Shown here in pieces: positions 26,066 to 34,767 of a stretch of 64,000 nucleotides of DNA. Below the pieces are notes generated by a model. It made no database searches. It worked only from the letters and a program-made list of their open reading frames with translations, and was not told the DNA's origin. The DNA is from Petrotoga mobilis SJ95 (lineage in GTDB: Bacteria; Thermotogota; Thermotogae; Petrotogales; Petrotogaceae). The first letter of the stretch is position 1. Every line of letters starts with the position of its first letter. The stretch is from assembly GCF_000018605.1 (NCBI RefSeq), contig NC_010003.1:186001-250000 (forward strand). Reading direction: 5' to 3'. The translations under genes were made by a program, and so were the position numbers.

Positions 26066-28498
26066 CTAGGATTCTCGAAGTTTGATCCCTTTATTGTTCA
26101 AACTTTCTAAAATAGATCTTTCGACTTGATTGACTTCTTCTTCTGTCAAAGTTTTATTTTCTGATCTATAAACTATTGAAACGGTAATACTTGTTTTATC
26201 TTCTTCTATATTTTTTCCTCTGTAAACATCAAAAATTTTAAAATCTTCTACGATATCTGCCACACTTATTATTATTTCTTGAATCTCTTTAAATTCGATG
26301 TTTAGTGGAACAATCATAGAATACTCTCTTTTGATAGCAGGAAAATCTACTTTTCTGAATTCCCTTTTTATTTCTTTCTTACCTTCAAATATTTTATCCA
26401 AATTTATCTCACAGATATATATAGGGTCTTTTATTTCGTAATAATTATCGGCTATCACCGGATCAAGTAGACCTAAAAAACCAATTTCTTCGTTGTTGAT
26501 AAATAGACGAGCACTTTGAGCTTTCAAAAAACCAGGTTGATCACTTCTTACGTATTCTACTTTCACATGAAATTCATTCAATAAGTTTTCTAAAGCACCT
26601 TTTACAGAATAAAATGTAACCTCTCTCTTATCCGTGAAATCATCATTATTTTCTCTCCCTGTTGCCACAAAGGCGAGATTAGTAAACTCCTTTGCACCTG
26701 TTTCACTGTCTTTATCTGCATGGAAAACTTTATCAATTTCGAACATTTTTATATCTTTTGTTTGGTTTCTATAATTAAAAGAAACTGAATCTAACAAACC
26801 ATATATCAATTTGGATGACATGTATTCTAATTCTGAGGAGATAGGATTAATCAATCTTAACTCCAATTCGTTTTCCATCCACATTCTGTTGCCATTGTTC
26901 AACGGAAAGGTCTTTGCCTCATGATAACCATTAGCCAACATAGTATCTTCTACCTTTTCTTTAAAAGAAACAAAATCTCCCTTACTTCCTATCAATCCAT
27001 TTAGATTTGGGAAAGCAGGCTGAATTTTTGAGTAACCGTAAACTCTACCAACCTCTTCAACGAGATCAATATCTTGGGTAATATCTGGTCTTTTTGTGGG
27101 AATAGAAACGTTCCATTCTTCATCTATTATATCCCAAGGTAAATCAATCATCTTGACTACATCTTCCATTGCCTTCTGCTGCGAACTTTTTTCCACTATT
27201 GTGAAAGAGAAATCTAATTTTTTTAATATTTGTTCAATTTCTTTTTCTGCTAAGTCTTTCCCCAACCTATCGTTTATAAAACTTTTTTTAATCGATATTT
27301 TTTTATTTTCTATAGGCTTAGGATATATATCCGTTGTAGCTCCTTCTACCTTTCCTCCTGCCAATTCGTTAATCAATTTAATCAATCTACCCATAACCAT
27401 CTCACTATCGTTTGGATCAACTCCTCTTTCAAAACGATACGAAGAATCAGAGGTTATCTTATGGTAAGTAGAGGACTTTCTTATATTGACAGGATCGAAA
27501 TGGGCAACTTCTAATAAGATATCTTTCGTATTTTCATTGATGCCGCTTAATTCTCCCCCCATTATGCCACCAAGTGCAATTATGTTGTCACCATCGGTTA
27601 TAAGTGTTTCTTCCCCTTCCATGGTGTACTCTTTACCATCCAAAAGCAGGATTTTTTCGCCTTTTTTAGCTTTTCTAACTACTATTTGGTCACCTATAAG
27701 ATCTAAATCGAATGCATGGATGGGGTGACCTGTCTCTAACATTACATAGTTTGTTATGTCTACAATATTATTTATACTTCTTATTCCTGACCTTCCTAAC
27801 CTTTTAACCAGCCACATTGGGGATGGACCAACTTTTATATCTTTTACAACTGTTGCCATATATCGATTACATTTTTCATATTCTATTCTTACCGGAAACC
27901 CCTCACCCTTACTAATTTTTATATAGTCAGGTAAATTAAATCCCACACCACAATCTATTGTTTCTAACTCTTTGGCAACACCTAAGTAAGACAGTAAATC
28001 AGGCCTATTGGGAAGTATATCTAATTCCAAAATTTGGTCATAAAGATCAAAAAATTTTACAAAATCCATTCCATTCGGAACGTCATCCACTATTCTGTAA
28101 ATTTTATCCGCATCCCCAGATATACCTAATTCCTTCAAAGAACACATCATTCCCTCAGAGATAACTCCCTTGAATTCTCGTTCTTCTATTTTTATATTGT
28201 TTGCTAAAGTTGCCCCAGGAAGTGCAACTGGAACTTTTTCTCCAATCTTAACTGTAAGATCCCCGGTGACTATATTTTTGATATCTTTCCCTACGTCTAT
28301 CTTACAAACTACTAAATTATCAGCATTTTCAAGTGGGGTTATTTCCATAATCTCTCCAACTGTTATATTATTAAGATTATTCCCCGCTTTTTCAAAACCT
28401 TCTACATCTACCGAGTGGAGTTTTATTTCTTTTACTAATTCTTCGATATTTTTTGTGACTTTTATATAATCTTCAAGCCAATTTAAAGATACTTTCAT
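26066..28498 (-). CDS. pheT: Phenylalanyl-tRNA synthetase beta subunit
   Basis: 810 residues. It carries an N-terminal tRNA-binding (EMAP-like) domain, with VGEIMEITPLENADNLVVCKIDVG, the B3/B4 editing domain, the B5 domain (SIKKSFINDRLGKDLAEKEI), a catalytic-like core (DLVEEVGRVYGY), and a C-terminal ferredoxin-fold anticodon-binding domain (FRKVDFPAIKREYSMIVP). With PheS it forms the alpha2-beta2 enzyme charging tRNA-Phe. It starts 45 bases after pheS; no T-box leader was seen upstream of the pair. Confidence 0.97.
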   Translation of the reverse strand: MKVSLNWLEDYIKVTKNIEELVKEIKLHSVDVEGFEKAGNNLNNITVGEIMEITPLENADNLVVCKIDVGKDIKNIVTGDLTVKIGEKVPVALPGATLANNIKIEEREFKGVISEGMMCSLKELGISGDADKIYRIVDDVPNGMDFVKFFDLYDQILELDILPNRPDLLSYLGVAKELETIDCGVGFNLPDYIKISKGEGFPVRIEYEKCNRYMATVVKDIKVGPSPMWLVKRLGRSGIRSINNIVDITNYVMLETGHPIHAFDLDLIGDQIVVRKAKKGEKILLLDGKEYTMEGEETLITDGDNIIALGGIMGGELSGINENTKDILLEVAHFDPVNIRKSSTYHKITSDSSYRFERGVDPNDSEMVMGRLIKLINELAGGKVEGATTDIYPKPIENKKISIKKSFINDRLGKDLAEKEIEQILKKLDFSFTIVEKSSQQKAMEDVVKMIDLPWDIIDEEWNVSIPTKRPDITQDIDLVEEVGRVYGYSKIQPAFPNLNGLIGSKGDFVSFKEKVEDTMLANGYHEAKTFPLNNGNRMWMENELELRLINPISSELEYMSSKLIYGLLDSVSFNYRNQTKDIKMFEIDKVFHADKDSETGAKEFTNLAFVATGRENNDDFTDKREVTFYSVKGALENLLNEFHVKVEYVRSDQPGFLKAQSARLFINNEEIGFLGLLDPVIADNYYEIKDPIYICEINLDKIFEGKKEIKREFRKVDFPAIKREYSMIVPLNIEFKEIQEIIISVADIVEDFKIFDVYRGKNIEEDKTSITVSIVYRSENKTLTEEEVNQVERSILESLNNKGIKLRES

Positions 28499-28543
28499 CG
28501 TTACCTCCCTCTAAAATTTTGCTTGCCAATGACGGATAATTGA

Positions 28544-29581
28544 TTATGAATTTTCTATAAACCTAATGTCGTTTTTGTATAATTCTCTCATATCTGGAAT
28601 GTTATATTTCAACATCGCTACTCTTTCAATCCCCATTCCAAAAGCAAAGCCTTGCCATACTTTTGGATCGTAATTAACGCTTTGAAAAACGTTTGGATGA
28701 ACTAAACCGGCTCCCAATATTTCTATCCATCCGGTATTTTTACAAACATTACACCCTTTCCCTCCACAAAAGATACAACTGATATCTACCTCAAAACTTG
28801 GTTCGGTAAAAGGGAAATAGCTCGGACGCAACAAGACCGAAACTTTATTTCCAAAAAATTTTTGAGCAAAAACTTCAAGATACATTTTTAAATGGGAAAC
28901 GGAAACATTTCTATCAACATAGAGCCCTTCTACCTGATGAAAAACCGGGGAATGAGTGGCGTCTAATTCATCTTTTCTGTATACCCTTCCCGGGGATATT
29001 ATAGCCAAGGGGGGCTTACTTTTCAACATAGTTCTCACTTGAACGGGAGAAGTATGCGTCCTTAAAAGCTTTTCTTTGTCCAAAGACAAATAAAAAGTAT
29101 CCTGCATTTCTCTGGCAGGATGCCATTCAGGAGTATTAAGTGCGTCAAAATTGTACCAAGAATTTTCAATTTCTGGACCTTCAGCTACCGAAAAACCCAT
29201 TCCAATGAATATTTCTTCTATTTCTTTCCTTGTTTTTGTGATCAAATTCTCTTTTCCTATCTTTCTACGAGCCCCAGGAATCGTAATATCAACCCAGTTT
29301 TTTTTCTCCTTTTCTTCTCTTTCTTTTTCTTTCAACTCACTTAACTTCTCATCAAAAAGGGTTTCTAATTCTTCTTTTAGTTCATTTACACTTTTACCAT
29401 ACTCTTTTTTTAATTCTACATCATCGATATCTTTAAGACTGTTCATTAGAGACTTGATTAAACCTTTCTTACCTAAATATTTAGATTTTAGATTTTGAAA
29501 TTCCTGCATATCTGTTATTTCTTGTATTTCTCTTTTTAAAGTACCTATGATTTCATCTCTGTCTATTGTTAAAGCCATCAA
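28544..29581 (-). CDS. pheS: Phenylalanyl-tRNA synthetase alpha subunit
   Basis: 345 residues. The N-terminal coiled-coil arm (1-90) binds tRNA. The class II catalytic core has motif 2 at SPGRVYRKDELDATHSPVFHQVEG, followed by FRPSYFPFTEPSFEVD, and motif 3 at GFAFGMGIERVAMLKY. A four-Cys cluster (CIFCGGKGCNVC) may bind zinc, a feature seen in some bacterial PheS. It is the first gene of the pheST pair. Confidence 0.97.
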   Translation of the reverse strand: MMALTIDRDEIIGTLKREIQEITDMQEFQNLKSKYLGKKGLIKSLMNSLKDIDDVELKKEYGKSVNELKEELETLFDEKLSELKEKEREEKEKKNWVDITIPGARRKIGKENLITKTRKEIEEIFIGMGFSVAEGPEIENSWYNFDALNTPEWHPAREMQDTFYLSLDKEKLLRTHTSPVQVRTMLKSKPPLAIISPGRVYRKDELDATHSPVFHQVEGLYVDRNVSVSHLKMYLEVFAQKFFGNKVSVLLRPSYFPFTEPSFEVDISCIFCGGKGCNVCKNTGWIEILGAGLVHPNVFQSVNYDPKVWQGFAFGMGIERVAMLKYNIPDMRELYKNDIRFIENS

Positions 29582-29635
29582 AATCCTCCTAAATTTTAAA
29601 AATTTTAGCTTTGAAAAGTACTTTTTTCTGAATTA

Positions 29636-30142
29636 TCATTTGAAATAATCTTTTGATCCAGATATGATAGGTTCTCCCAACATATTAACTACTCTGTCTG
29701 TGGTAGCTTGCAATAGTTCAAAAGAATCACTTATCACTAATATACTGCAATCCTTTCTATAATAAGAAATGATCGTTGAAATGTCAGAAAGCTCGTCGTA
29801 ATTAATATCACACTTTTTTGCTCCTATAAATATCAAATGACGCCTTTTAGGTTTGTTTTTAAGTATGTTGTATATGCTATCTTTCCAAATTTGAGGAACC
29901 ACTATATGAGTAAAAGATCTTCCCACCCAATTCATACCATTTGCAAGAAATCCATTTATTTTAACTTCCTTTGCGTACTTTTCAGGTTCAGAAATTAATT
30001 TAAAGAAATACGATGTCATTAATTCAGTCTCACTGGTATATAAACCTAACGAATTACCTTTTTCCAACTTAATCTCTGGAAAGGTGATAGAAGGTTGTAC
30101 AATATCCAGCATGATGCTATTTGAAATTTCCTCTTCAATCAC
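29636..30142 (-). CDS. Conserved-looking protein of unknown function
   Basis: 168 residues from GTG 30142, 6 bases after AGAGGTG; a second in-frame GTG at 30151 is too close to that site. The sequence alternates strands and helices (HLIFIGAKKCDINY, CSILVISDSFELLQATTD) as in a Rossmann-like alpha/beta fold, with no P-loop or catalytic signature I can name. There is no signal peptide and no membrane helix. The gene reads leftward from the divergent region shared with the FetA promoter, ahead of pheS. No function is proposed. Confidence 0.6.
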   Translation of the reverse strand: MIEEEISNSIMLDIVQPSITFPEIKLEKGNSLGLYTSETELMTSYFFKLISEPEKYAKEVKINGFLANGMNWVGRSFTHIVVPQIWKDSIYNILKNKPKRRHLIFIGAKKCDINYDELSDISTIISYYRKDCSILVISDSFELLQATTDRVVNMLGEPIISGSKDYFK

Positions 30143-30318
30143 CTTGCACACCTCTTTTTATCATTTTTTGAATCTCTCAAAGCACTTATCTATTAAAGCT
30201 ATTTTAAGACACTATTATCTAATTTATAAAGAACTACTTTTAATTGTAATCAGGTACAAAGGCATAACAATTTTTTCAGTGAATTGATTAATACCAATAG
30301 TTATCCCTCCAAAAGAAA

Positions 30319-30327
30319 ATTATACCA
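30319..30327 (-). promoter_or_regulatory. Possible extended -10 promoter reading leftward
   Basis: On the minus strand the sequence TGGTATAAT (TGn plus TATAAT, the hexamer at 30324-30319) fits an extended -10 element. The -35 region is poor. It would serve the unknown gene at 29636-30142 and is back-to-back with the FetA promoter. Confidence 0.4.
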
Positions 30328-30354
30328 TAACAATAGAAAAAACTGACATCTTTA

Positions 30355-30405
30355 TTGACAATTTGAAAAAAAGAGTTATAATTACAATATCGATTTCCGA
30401 TATCG
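30355..30405 (+). promoter_or_regulatory. Consensus promoter with palindromic operator over the start site
   Basis: A -35 TTGACA (30355-30360) and a -10 TATAAT (30377-30382) are both perfect, separated by 16 bases, predicting a start near 30389. Over that start lies the inverted repeat ATATCG-N5-CGATAT (30387-30403); its right part is also a perfect 8-base palindrome CGATATCG (30398-30405). A strong promoter with a repressor site at +1 implies tight repression. The PadR gene at the end of the operon is the natural candidate regulator. Confidence 0.72.
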
Positions 30406-30431
30406 ACATTAGATATAAGGAGGGAATAATT

Positions 30432-31076
30432 TTGATCGAATTTAAAAATGTTTCAAAAAAATTCCAAGATAAGTACGTTCTAAGAAATTTTAATCTCAAG
30501 GTTCAAGAAGGGAGTAAAACTCTTATCTTTGGAAAATCCGGAATTGGAAAAACCACTATTTTTAGATTACTTTTAGGATTCATTAAACCAGATGAAGGAC
30601 AATTACTATACAAAAATGAAGAGTTGAATGGTAAAAATGTATGGGATTTAAGAAGAGATGCTGTGTACATCGGGCAGGAATTAGATATTTCTGATGGAAC
30701 CGTAAGAGAAATAATTCGTACTATATTGAATTATAAAATAAATCTCAAAGTACCTTTTGAAGAATCAAAATTAATAAAATTATTTGATTTTTTTGAACTA
30801 CCAGCAAATATTTTAGATAAAGACTTCCAATCTCTTTCAGGTGGAGAAAAACAAAGAGTTTTGATATCTATTTTTACACTTTTAAACAAAAAATTATACT
30901 TACTAGATGAGATTACCTCTTCTCTGGATAGAGAAATGAAAAATAAAGTCATAGAATATTTACTATCAAAAAAAGAGTGGACTTTGATTGCAATATCTCA
31001 TGATCAGGAATGGTTAAATAAAGAAGGTTTGAATATAATAGAAATGGGAGGGAATAATAATGGAACCTACAACTGA
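30432..31076 (+). CDS. fetA: ABC transporter ATP-binding protein, FetA (YbbL) type
   Basis: 214 residues from TTG 30432, preceded by AAGGAGGG; the open frame before it runs through promoter and operator and is not coding. Walker A is GKSGIGKTT, the signature is LSGGEKQRV, and Walker B is LYLLDEITSSLD. The short length and the overlap (17 bases) with a FetB permease gene identify it as the ATPase of a putative iron or metal exporter. It is the first gene of the four-gene operon. Confidence 0.85.
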   Translation: MIEFKNVSKKFQDKYVLRNFNLKVQEGSKTLIFGKSGIGKTTIFRLLLGFIKPDEGQLLYKNEELNGKNVWDLRRDAVYIGQELDISDGTVREIIRTILNYKINLKVPFEESKLIKLFDFFELPANILDKDFQSLSGGEKQRVLISIFTLLNKKLYLLDEITSSLDREMKNKVIEYLLSKKEWTLIAISHDQEWLNKEGLNIIEMGGNNNGTYN

Positions 31077-31851
31077 TATTTCTTTATTTTCACTTGCAAT
31101 GGCGTATTTGTTAATATTTTTCCCCATTATCTTGAGTTATATTTTTAATTTAAAAATTACCCGAGATACTTTAATTTCAACATTCAGAATGAGCATTCAG
31201 CTTTTCATCATGTCTTTAATTTTAGTATATCTTTTCCAATTTGATTATACATGGTTGAATATAGGCTGGTTATTTTTTATGATTTCTTTTGCTGTATTTC
31301 GAGTTATTGGTAGCAGCGGTTTAAATTTCAAAAGGTTCGTTTGGCCAGTATTTTTTGCCCTTGGTATTTCTAATTTTATTGTACTCTTTTACTTCGATTT
31401 TATAATTTTAAGATTGGATGATATTTTCACCGCAAGATATTTCGTTGTCCTAGGTGGAATGCTCTTAGGTAACGCTTTAACAGGAGATATTATTGGAATT
31501 AGTAATTTTTATAAAGATATAGAAAGAAATAAACAACGATATTTTTTTGCTTTGGGAAATGGGGCTACCGTTTATGAAGCCACACTTCCATATTTAAGGA
31601 ACGCATTAATATCTGCCCTTAGACCAACCATAGCAAGTATGGCTACAGTTGGAATCGTGTATCTGCCTGGAATGATGACAGGTCAGATTTTGGGAGGTGC
31701 ATCTCCACAAACAGCTATAAAATACCAAATTGCCATATATGTAGCTATTTTAACATCGGTTTCTCTTTCTGTAACCTTAACGATATTATTCACAATGAAA
31801 AGTAGCTTCGATGAGTATGGGATACTTCGCCAAGATATCTTTAAAAAATAA
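31060..31851 (+). CDS. fetB: FetB (YbbM/UPF0014) family metal-export permease
   Basis: 263 residues, seven or so membrane helices. The family hallmarks are seen: NALTGDIIGISNFY, then ALGNGATVYEATLPYLRNALISALRPTIASMATVG and the strongly conserved LPGMMTGQILGGASPQTAIKYQI near residues 205-228. In E. coli FetAB exports iron and protects against peroxide stress. The start ATG lies inside the fetA 3' end, after GGGAGGG. Substrate metal is inferred from the family. Confidence 0.9.
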   Translation: MEPTTDISLFSLAMAYLLIFFPIILSYIFNLKITRDTLISTFRMSIQLFIMSLILVYLFQFDYTWLNIGWLFFMISFAVFRVIGSSGLNFKRFVWPVFFALGISNFIVLFYFDFIILRLDDIFTARYFVVLGGMLLGNALTGDIIGISNFYKDIERNKQRYFFALGNGATVYEATLPYLRNALISALRPTIASMATVGIVYLPGMMTGQILGGASPQTAIKYQIAIYVAILTSVSLSVTLTILFTMKSSFDEYGILRQDIFKK

Positions 31852-31871
31852 GCAAAGGAAGGTGTTCTAAA

Positions 31872-33053
31872 ACGAAAAAAACAGCTATTGGTTTTATAGT
31901 TGCTATGGGAATTGTGAGTTTATTCGCAGACATCACACATGAAGGAGCAAGAAGTTTAATCGGTCCTTATTTAGGTTTATTAGGAGCAAGTGCTACAGCG
32001 GTGGGAATCATTTCAGGTTTAGGTGAGTTCATAGGTTATGGTTTAAGGTTGTTAACGGGTTATTTAAGCGATAAAACTCATAGATATTGGCTTTTCACAT
32101 TTTTAGGTTATGGAATGGATCTATTTGCTGTTCCTTTATTGGCTCTTGCCGGAAGATGGGAAATAGCAGCCATGCTAATAATTATGGAAAGAACAGGAAA
32201 AGCTATAAGAAAGCCTTCGAAAGATACCCTTATGTCTTATGCAGCACGAAATGTGGGAAGTGGTAAAGGATTTGCCATAGCAGAGGTCCTTGATCAAATT
32301 GGAGCTGTCTCAGGACCTGTTATTTTAAGTTTGATTCTATTATTCAAGTCGGGGGATGAGTTAGCAAATTACCGATTCGCATTTGCAATATTATTGATAC
32401 CTGCATTGATTACTTTAATCTTGTTGTTGATTAGTAGATTGAACTTTCCACAACCCGAGAAGTTTGAAGTGAAAGAGGAGAAAATCAACTTTGAGGGAAT
32501 ATCAAAATCGTACTGGTTGTATTTAGTAGCCATTTCCCTGATTGCTGCAGGTTTTGCGGATTTCCCTTTGTTGGCGTTCCATTTTCAAAGAATTGATATT
32601 TTCAATTCAACTATGATACCTTTTATGTATGCGATAGCTATGGGCGTGGATGCTATTTCTGCATTGATCTTCGGCTTCCTTTACGATAAAGTCGGAGTTA
32701 CAAGTCTTATAATTGCCTCCAGCCTCTCAATATTCTTTTCACCCTTTTCATTTTTATCTGAATCTTCACTGTTAGTGATTTTAGGTGTTATTTTGTGGGG
32801 AATCGGAATGGGTGCCCAGGAATCCATTTTAAAATCTGTAGTAGCCGATATCGTCACCCCTGAGAAAAGAGGAACAGCATATGGTTTTTTTAACGCTATC
32901 TTTGGCCTTTTTTGGTTCATAGGTAGTGCAGTTATGGGAATCTTGTACGATCGCGCAATCGTGAGTTTGGTTGTCTTTTCCATGATAGTAGAAAGTGCAG
33001 CCGTTTTCACTCTTTTTCTGCTTAAATCTAAGCTTGGCAACCCTCTAAATTAA
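31872..33053 (+). CDS. Major facilitator superfamily transporter
   Basis: The first ATG (31905) has no ribosome site and would cut into the first membrane helix. A strong AAAGGAAGGTG (31854-31864) is correctly spaced only for ACG at 31872, giving 393 residues beginning KKTAIGFIVAMGIVSLF. There are twelve predicted helices. The MFS loop 2-3 motif appears as GYLSDKTHRYW and again as GFLYDKVG in the second half. ERTGKAIRKPSKDTLM is reminiscent of drug/metal efflux MFS proteins. As the third gene of the FetAB operon, it may export the same or a related toxic ion or compound. Substrate unknown. Confidence 0.75.
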   Translation, partial: TKKTAIGFIVAMGIVSLFADITHEGARSLIGPYLGLLGASATAVGIISGLGEFIGYGLRLLTGYLSDKTHRYWLFTFLGYGMDLFAVPLLALAGRWEIAAMLIIMERTGKAIRKPSKDTLMSYAARNVGSGKGFAIAEVLDQIGAVSGPVILSLILLFKSGDELANYRFAFAILLIPALITLILLLISRLNFPQPEKFEVKEEKINFEGISKSYWLYLVAISLIAAGFADFPLLAFHFQRIDIFNSTMIPFMYAIAMGVDAISALIFGFLYDKVGVTSLIIASSLSIFFSPFSFLSESSLLVILGVILWGIGMGAQESILKSVVADIVTPEKRGTAYGFFNAIFGLFWFIGSAVMGILYDRAIVSLVVFSMIVESAAVFTLFLLKSKLGNPLN

Positions 33054-33073
33054 AAAGAAAGGGGGAAATAATC

Positions 33074-33403
33074 ATAAAAGAATCAAAAGATTATATTGAA
33101 AAGAATAAATATTTAAATAAAATCTTGAATGGTTTGATTCAAATACATATATTGCACCATTCACAAAAAGCTCCAATCTATGGAAGCTGGATGATTTATG
33201 AATTAAAAAGGCATGGGTACAATATTAGCCCAGGTACTTTGTATCCTTTATTACACAAGATGGAAAAAGAAAATCTTCTCACTAAAAGAACTGAAATAGT
33301 AGAAGGTAAAAAAAGAATATACTACTCTATTACAAGCCAAGGAGAAAACCTATTAAAGGAATTAAAAGCAAAAGTAAAAGAACTATTTCATGAAATAATA
33401 TAA
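33074..33403 (+). CDS. PadR-family transcriptional regulator
   Basis: The best ribosome site, AAAGGGGG (33058-33065), points to ATA at 33074, giving 109 residues starting KESKDYIEKN. Alternatively a TTG at 33125 gives a 92-residue protein without a visible site. The PadR winged helix is clear: IYGSWMIYELKRHGYNISPGTLYPLLHKMEKENLLTKR, with recognition helix SPGTLYPLL, then KRIYYSITSQGENLL. It ends the fetAB-MFS operon and is the likely repressor of the palindrome at 30387-30405. The ligand may be a metal or a substrate of the MFS pump. Binding is inferred. Confidence 0.82.
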   Translation: MKESKDYIEKNKYLNKILNGLIQIHILHHSQKAPIYGSWMIYELKRHGYNISPGTLYPLLHKMEKENLLTKRTEIVEGKKRIYYSITSQGENLLKELKAKVKELFHEII

Positions 33404-33452
33404 TTATATAAAAAAGGTGAGATTTGCCTTTACTTTCACATTCAAAAAGTTA

Positions 33453-33461
33453 TGATATAAT
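33453..33461 (+). promoter_or_regulatory. Extended -10 promoter of proA
   Basis: TGATATAAT is a full TGn-TATAAT element (hexamer 33456-33461). No good -35 is present, as is usual for extended -10 promoters. The predicted leader to the proA GTG is about 48 nt. Confidence 0.55.
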
Positions 33462-33515
33462 TAAAAAACATAGAAAAAAGAACGGGGAAAAGATCGACAG
33501 AGGGAGGGTATAATA

Positions 33516-34766
33516 GTGAATTTACAGGAATATGTCTTAAATAAGGCAAAAAAGGCTAAAGATACTTCAAGAAAATTTAGCTCCTCTTCCGAAACAGATA
33601 AGATCAGAATTCTTAACTATATTTCGGAAGAGCTAATGGCCAATAAAAACTATATAATATCAGAAAACCAAAAGGATGTCGAATCGGCTAAAAACACTGG
33701 GATGTCAAGCAGTCTTTTAGATAGATTGTTACTGAACCAGGAAAGAATCACCAAAATGGCTGAAGGTGTCCAAAAAGTCGCACAACTTCAAAGTAGTGTG
33801 GGCAACATCTCTCAGATGTGGAAAAGACCAAACGGCTTGATGATTGGAAAGATGGTAGTTCCTTTAGGGGTAATCGCCATTATATATGAAAGCAGACCAA
33901 ATGTAACAGTAGATGCAGCTGCTTTATGTATAAAATCTGGTAATTGTGTGGTATTAAGAGGTGGTTCTGAAGCGATTCATTCTAACAATGCCTTAGTAAA
34001 AATTATCCACCAAGCTATTGAAAGAGCTGGTTTCTCAAAGGATATAGTGCAGTTCATTGAGATTACAGATAGGAAAGCCGTTGATGAATTGATGAAACTG
34101 TACGAATACATCGATGTTTTGATACCTCGAGGCGGACCATCTTTAATTAAAAATACCGTTGAAAATTCTATGATCCCTGTTATACAAACGGGGGCTGGAA
34201 ACTGTCACGTTTATGTTGATAGACAAGCAGATCTCGAAAAGGCACTAAAAATCGTTGAAAACGCTAAAATAAGCAGACCATCAGTATGTAACGCCGCAGA
34301 AAAATTGTTGGTTCACAAAGATATAGCGGAAGAGTTTCTACCAAAAATATATACACTCTTTGAAAAGAAAGTAGAATTAAGAGGTTGTGAAAAAACCTTG
34401 AAAATAATACCTCAAATGAAAGCGGCACAAGAAGAAGACTGGTCAACTGAATATTTAGATTACATAATGGCAGTAAAAATTGTTGATAGCACTGAAGAAG
34501 CGATAAACCATATAAACAAGTACAGCACAAAACATTCTGAAGCCATTATAACCGAAAATTATACGATCGCTCAAAAATTTCTAAACGAAATAGACTCTGC
34601 TGCGGTTTATGTCAATGCTTCTACGAGATTTACCGATGGTGAAGAGTTCGGTTTTGGTGCAGAAATGGGAATAAGTACACAAAAATTACATGTTCGAGGA
34701 CCGATTGGAATCAACGAATTAACGACCACCAAATATATTATCTTGGGAAACGGGCAGGTTAGATAG
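33516..34766 (+). CDS. proA: Gamma-glutamyl phosphate reductase
   Basis: 416 residues from GTG 33516, 5 bases after GAGGGAGGGTA. It reduces gamma-glutamyl phosphate to glutamate semialdehyde in proline synthesis. Visible are MVVPLGVIAIIYESRPNVTVDAAALCIKSGN, VLRGGSEAIHSN, DVLIPRGGPSLI, and the active-site Cys in ARPSVCNAAEKLLVH-type form (here KISRPSVCNAAEKLLVH). proC follows one base later. proB is not in this window. The ribosome site is perfectly complementary over 11 nt to the loop of the candidate small RNA at 5946-6039. Confidence 0.96.
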   Translation: MNLQEYVLNKAKKAKDTSRKFSSSSETDKIRILNYISEELMANKNYIISENQKDVESAKNTGMSSSLLDRLLLNQERITKMAEGVQKVAQLQSSVGNISQMWKRPNGLMIGKMVVPLGVIAIIYESRPNVTVDAAALCIKSGNCVVLRGGSEAIHSNNALVKIIHQAIERAGFSKDIVQFIEITDRKAVDELMKLYEYIDVLIPRGGPSLIKNTVENSMIPVIQTGAGNCHVYVDRQADLEKALKIVENAKISRPSVCNAAEKLLVHKDIAEEFLPKIYTLFEKKVELRGCEKTLKIIPQMKAAQEEDWSTEYLDYIMAVKIVDSTEEAINHINKYSTKHSEAIITENYTIAQKFLNEIDSAAVYVNASTRFTDGEEFGFGAEMGISTQKLHVRGPIGINELTTTKYIILGNGQVR

Positions 34767-34767
34767 T

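Noticed and set aside
30363-30431. Longer FetA N-terminus from an ATT/TTG-type start at 30363
   Set aside because: This part is the -10 box, operator and leader; the TTG at 30432 has a consensus ribosome site.
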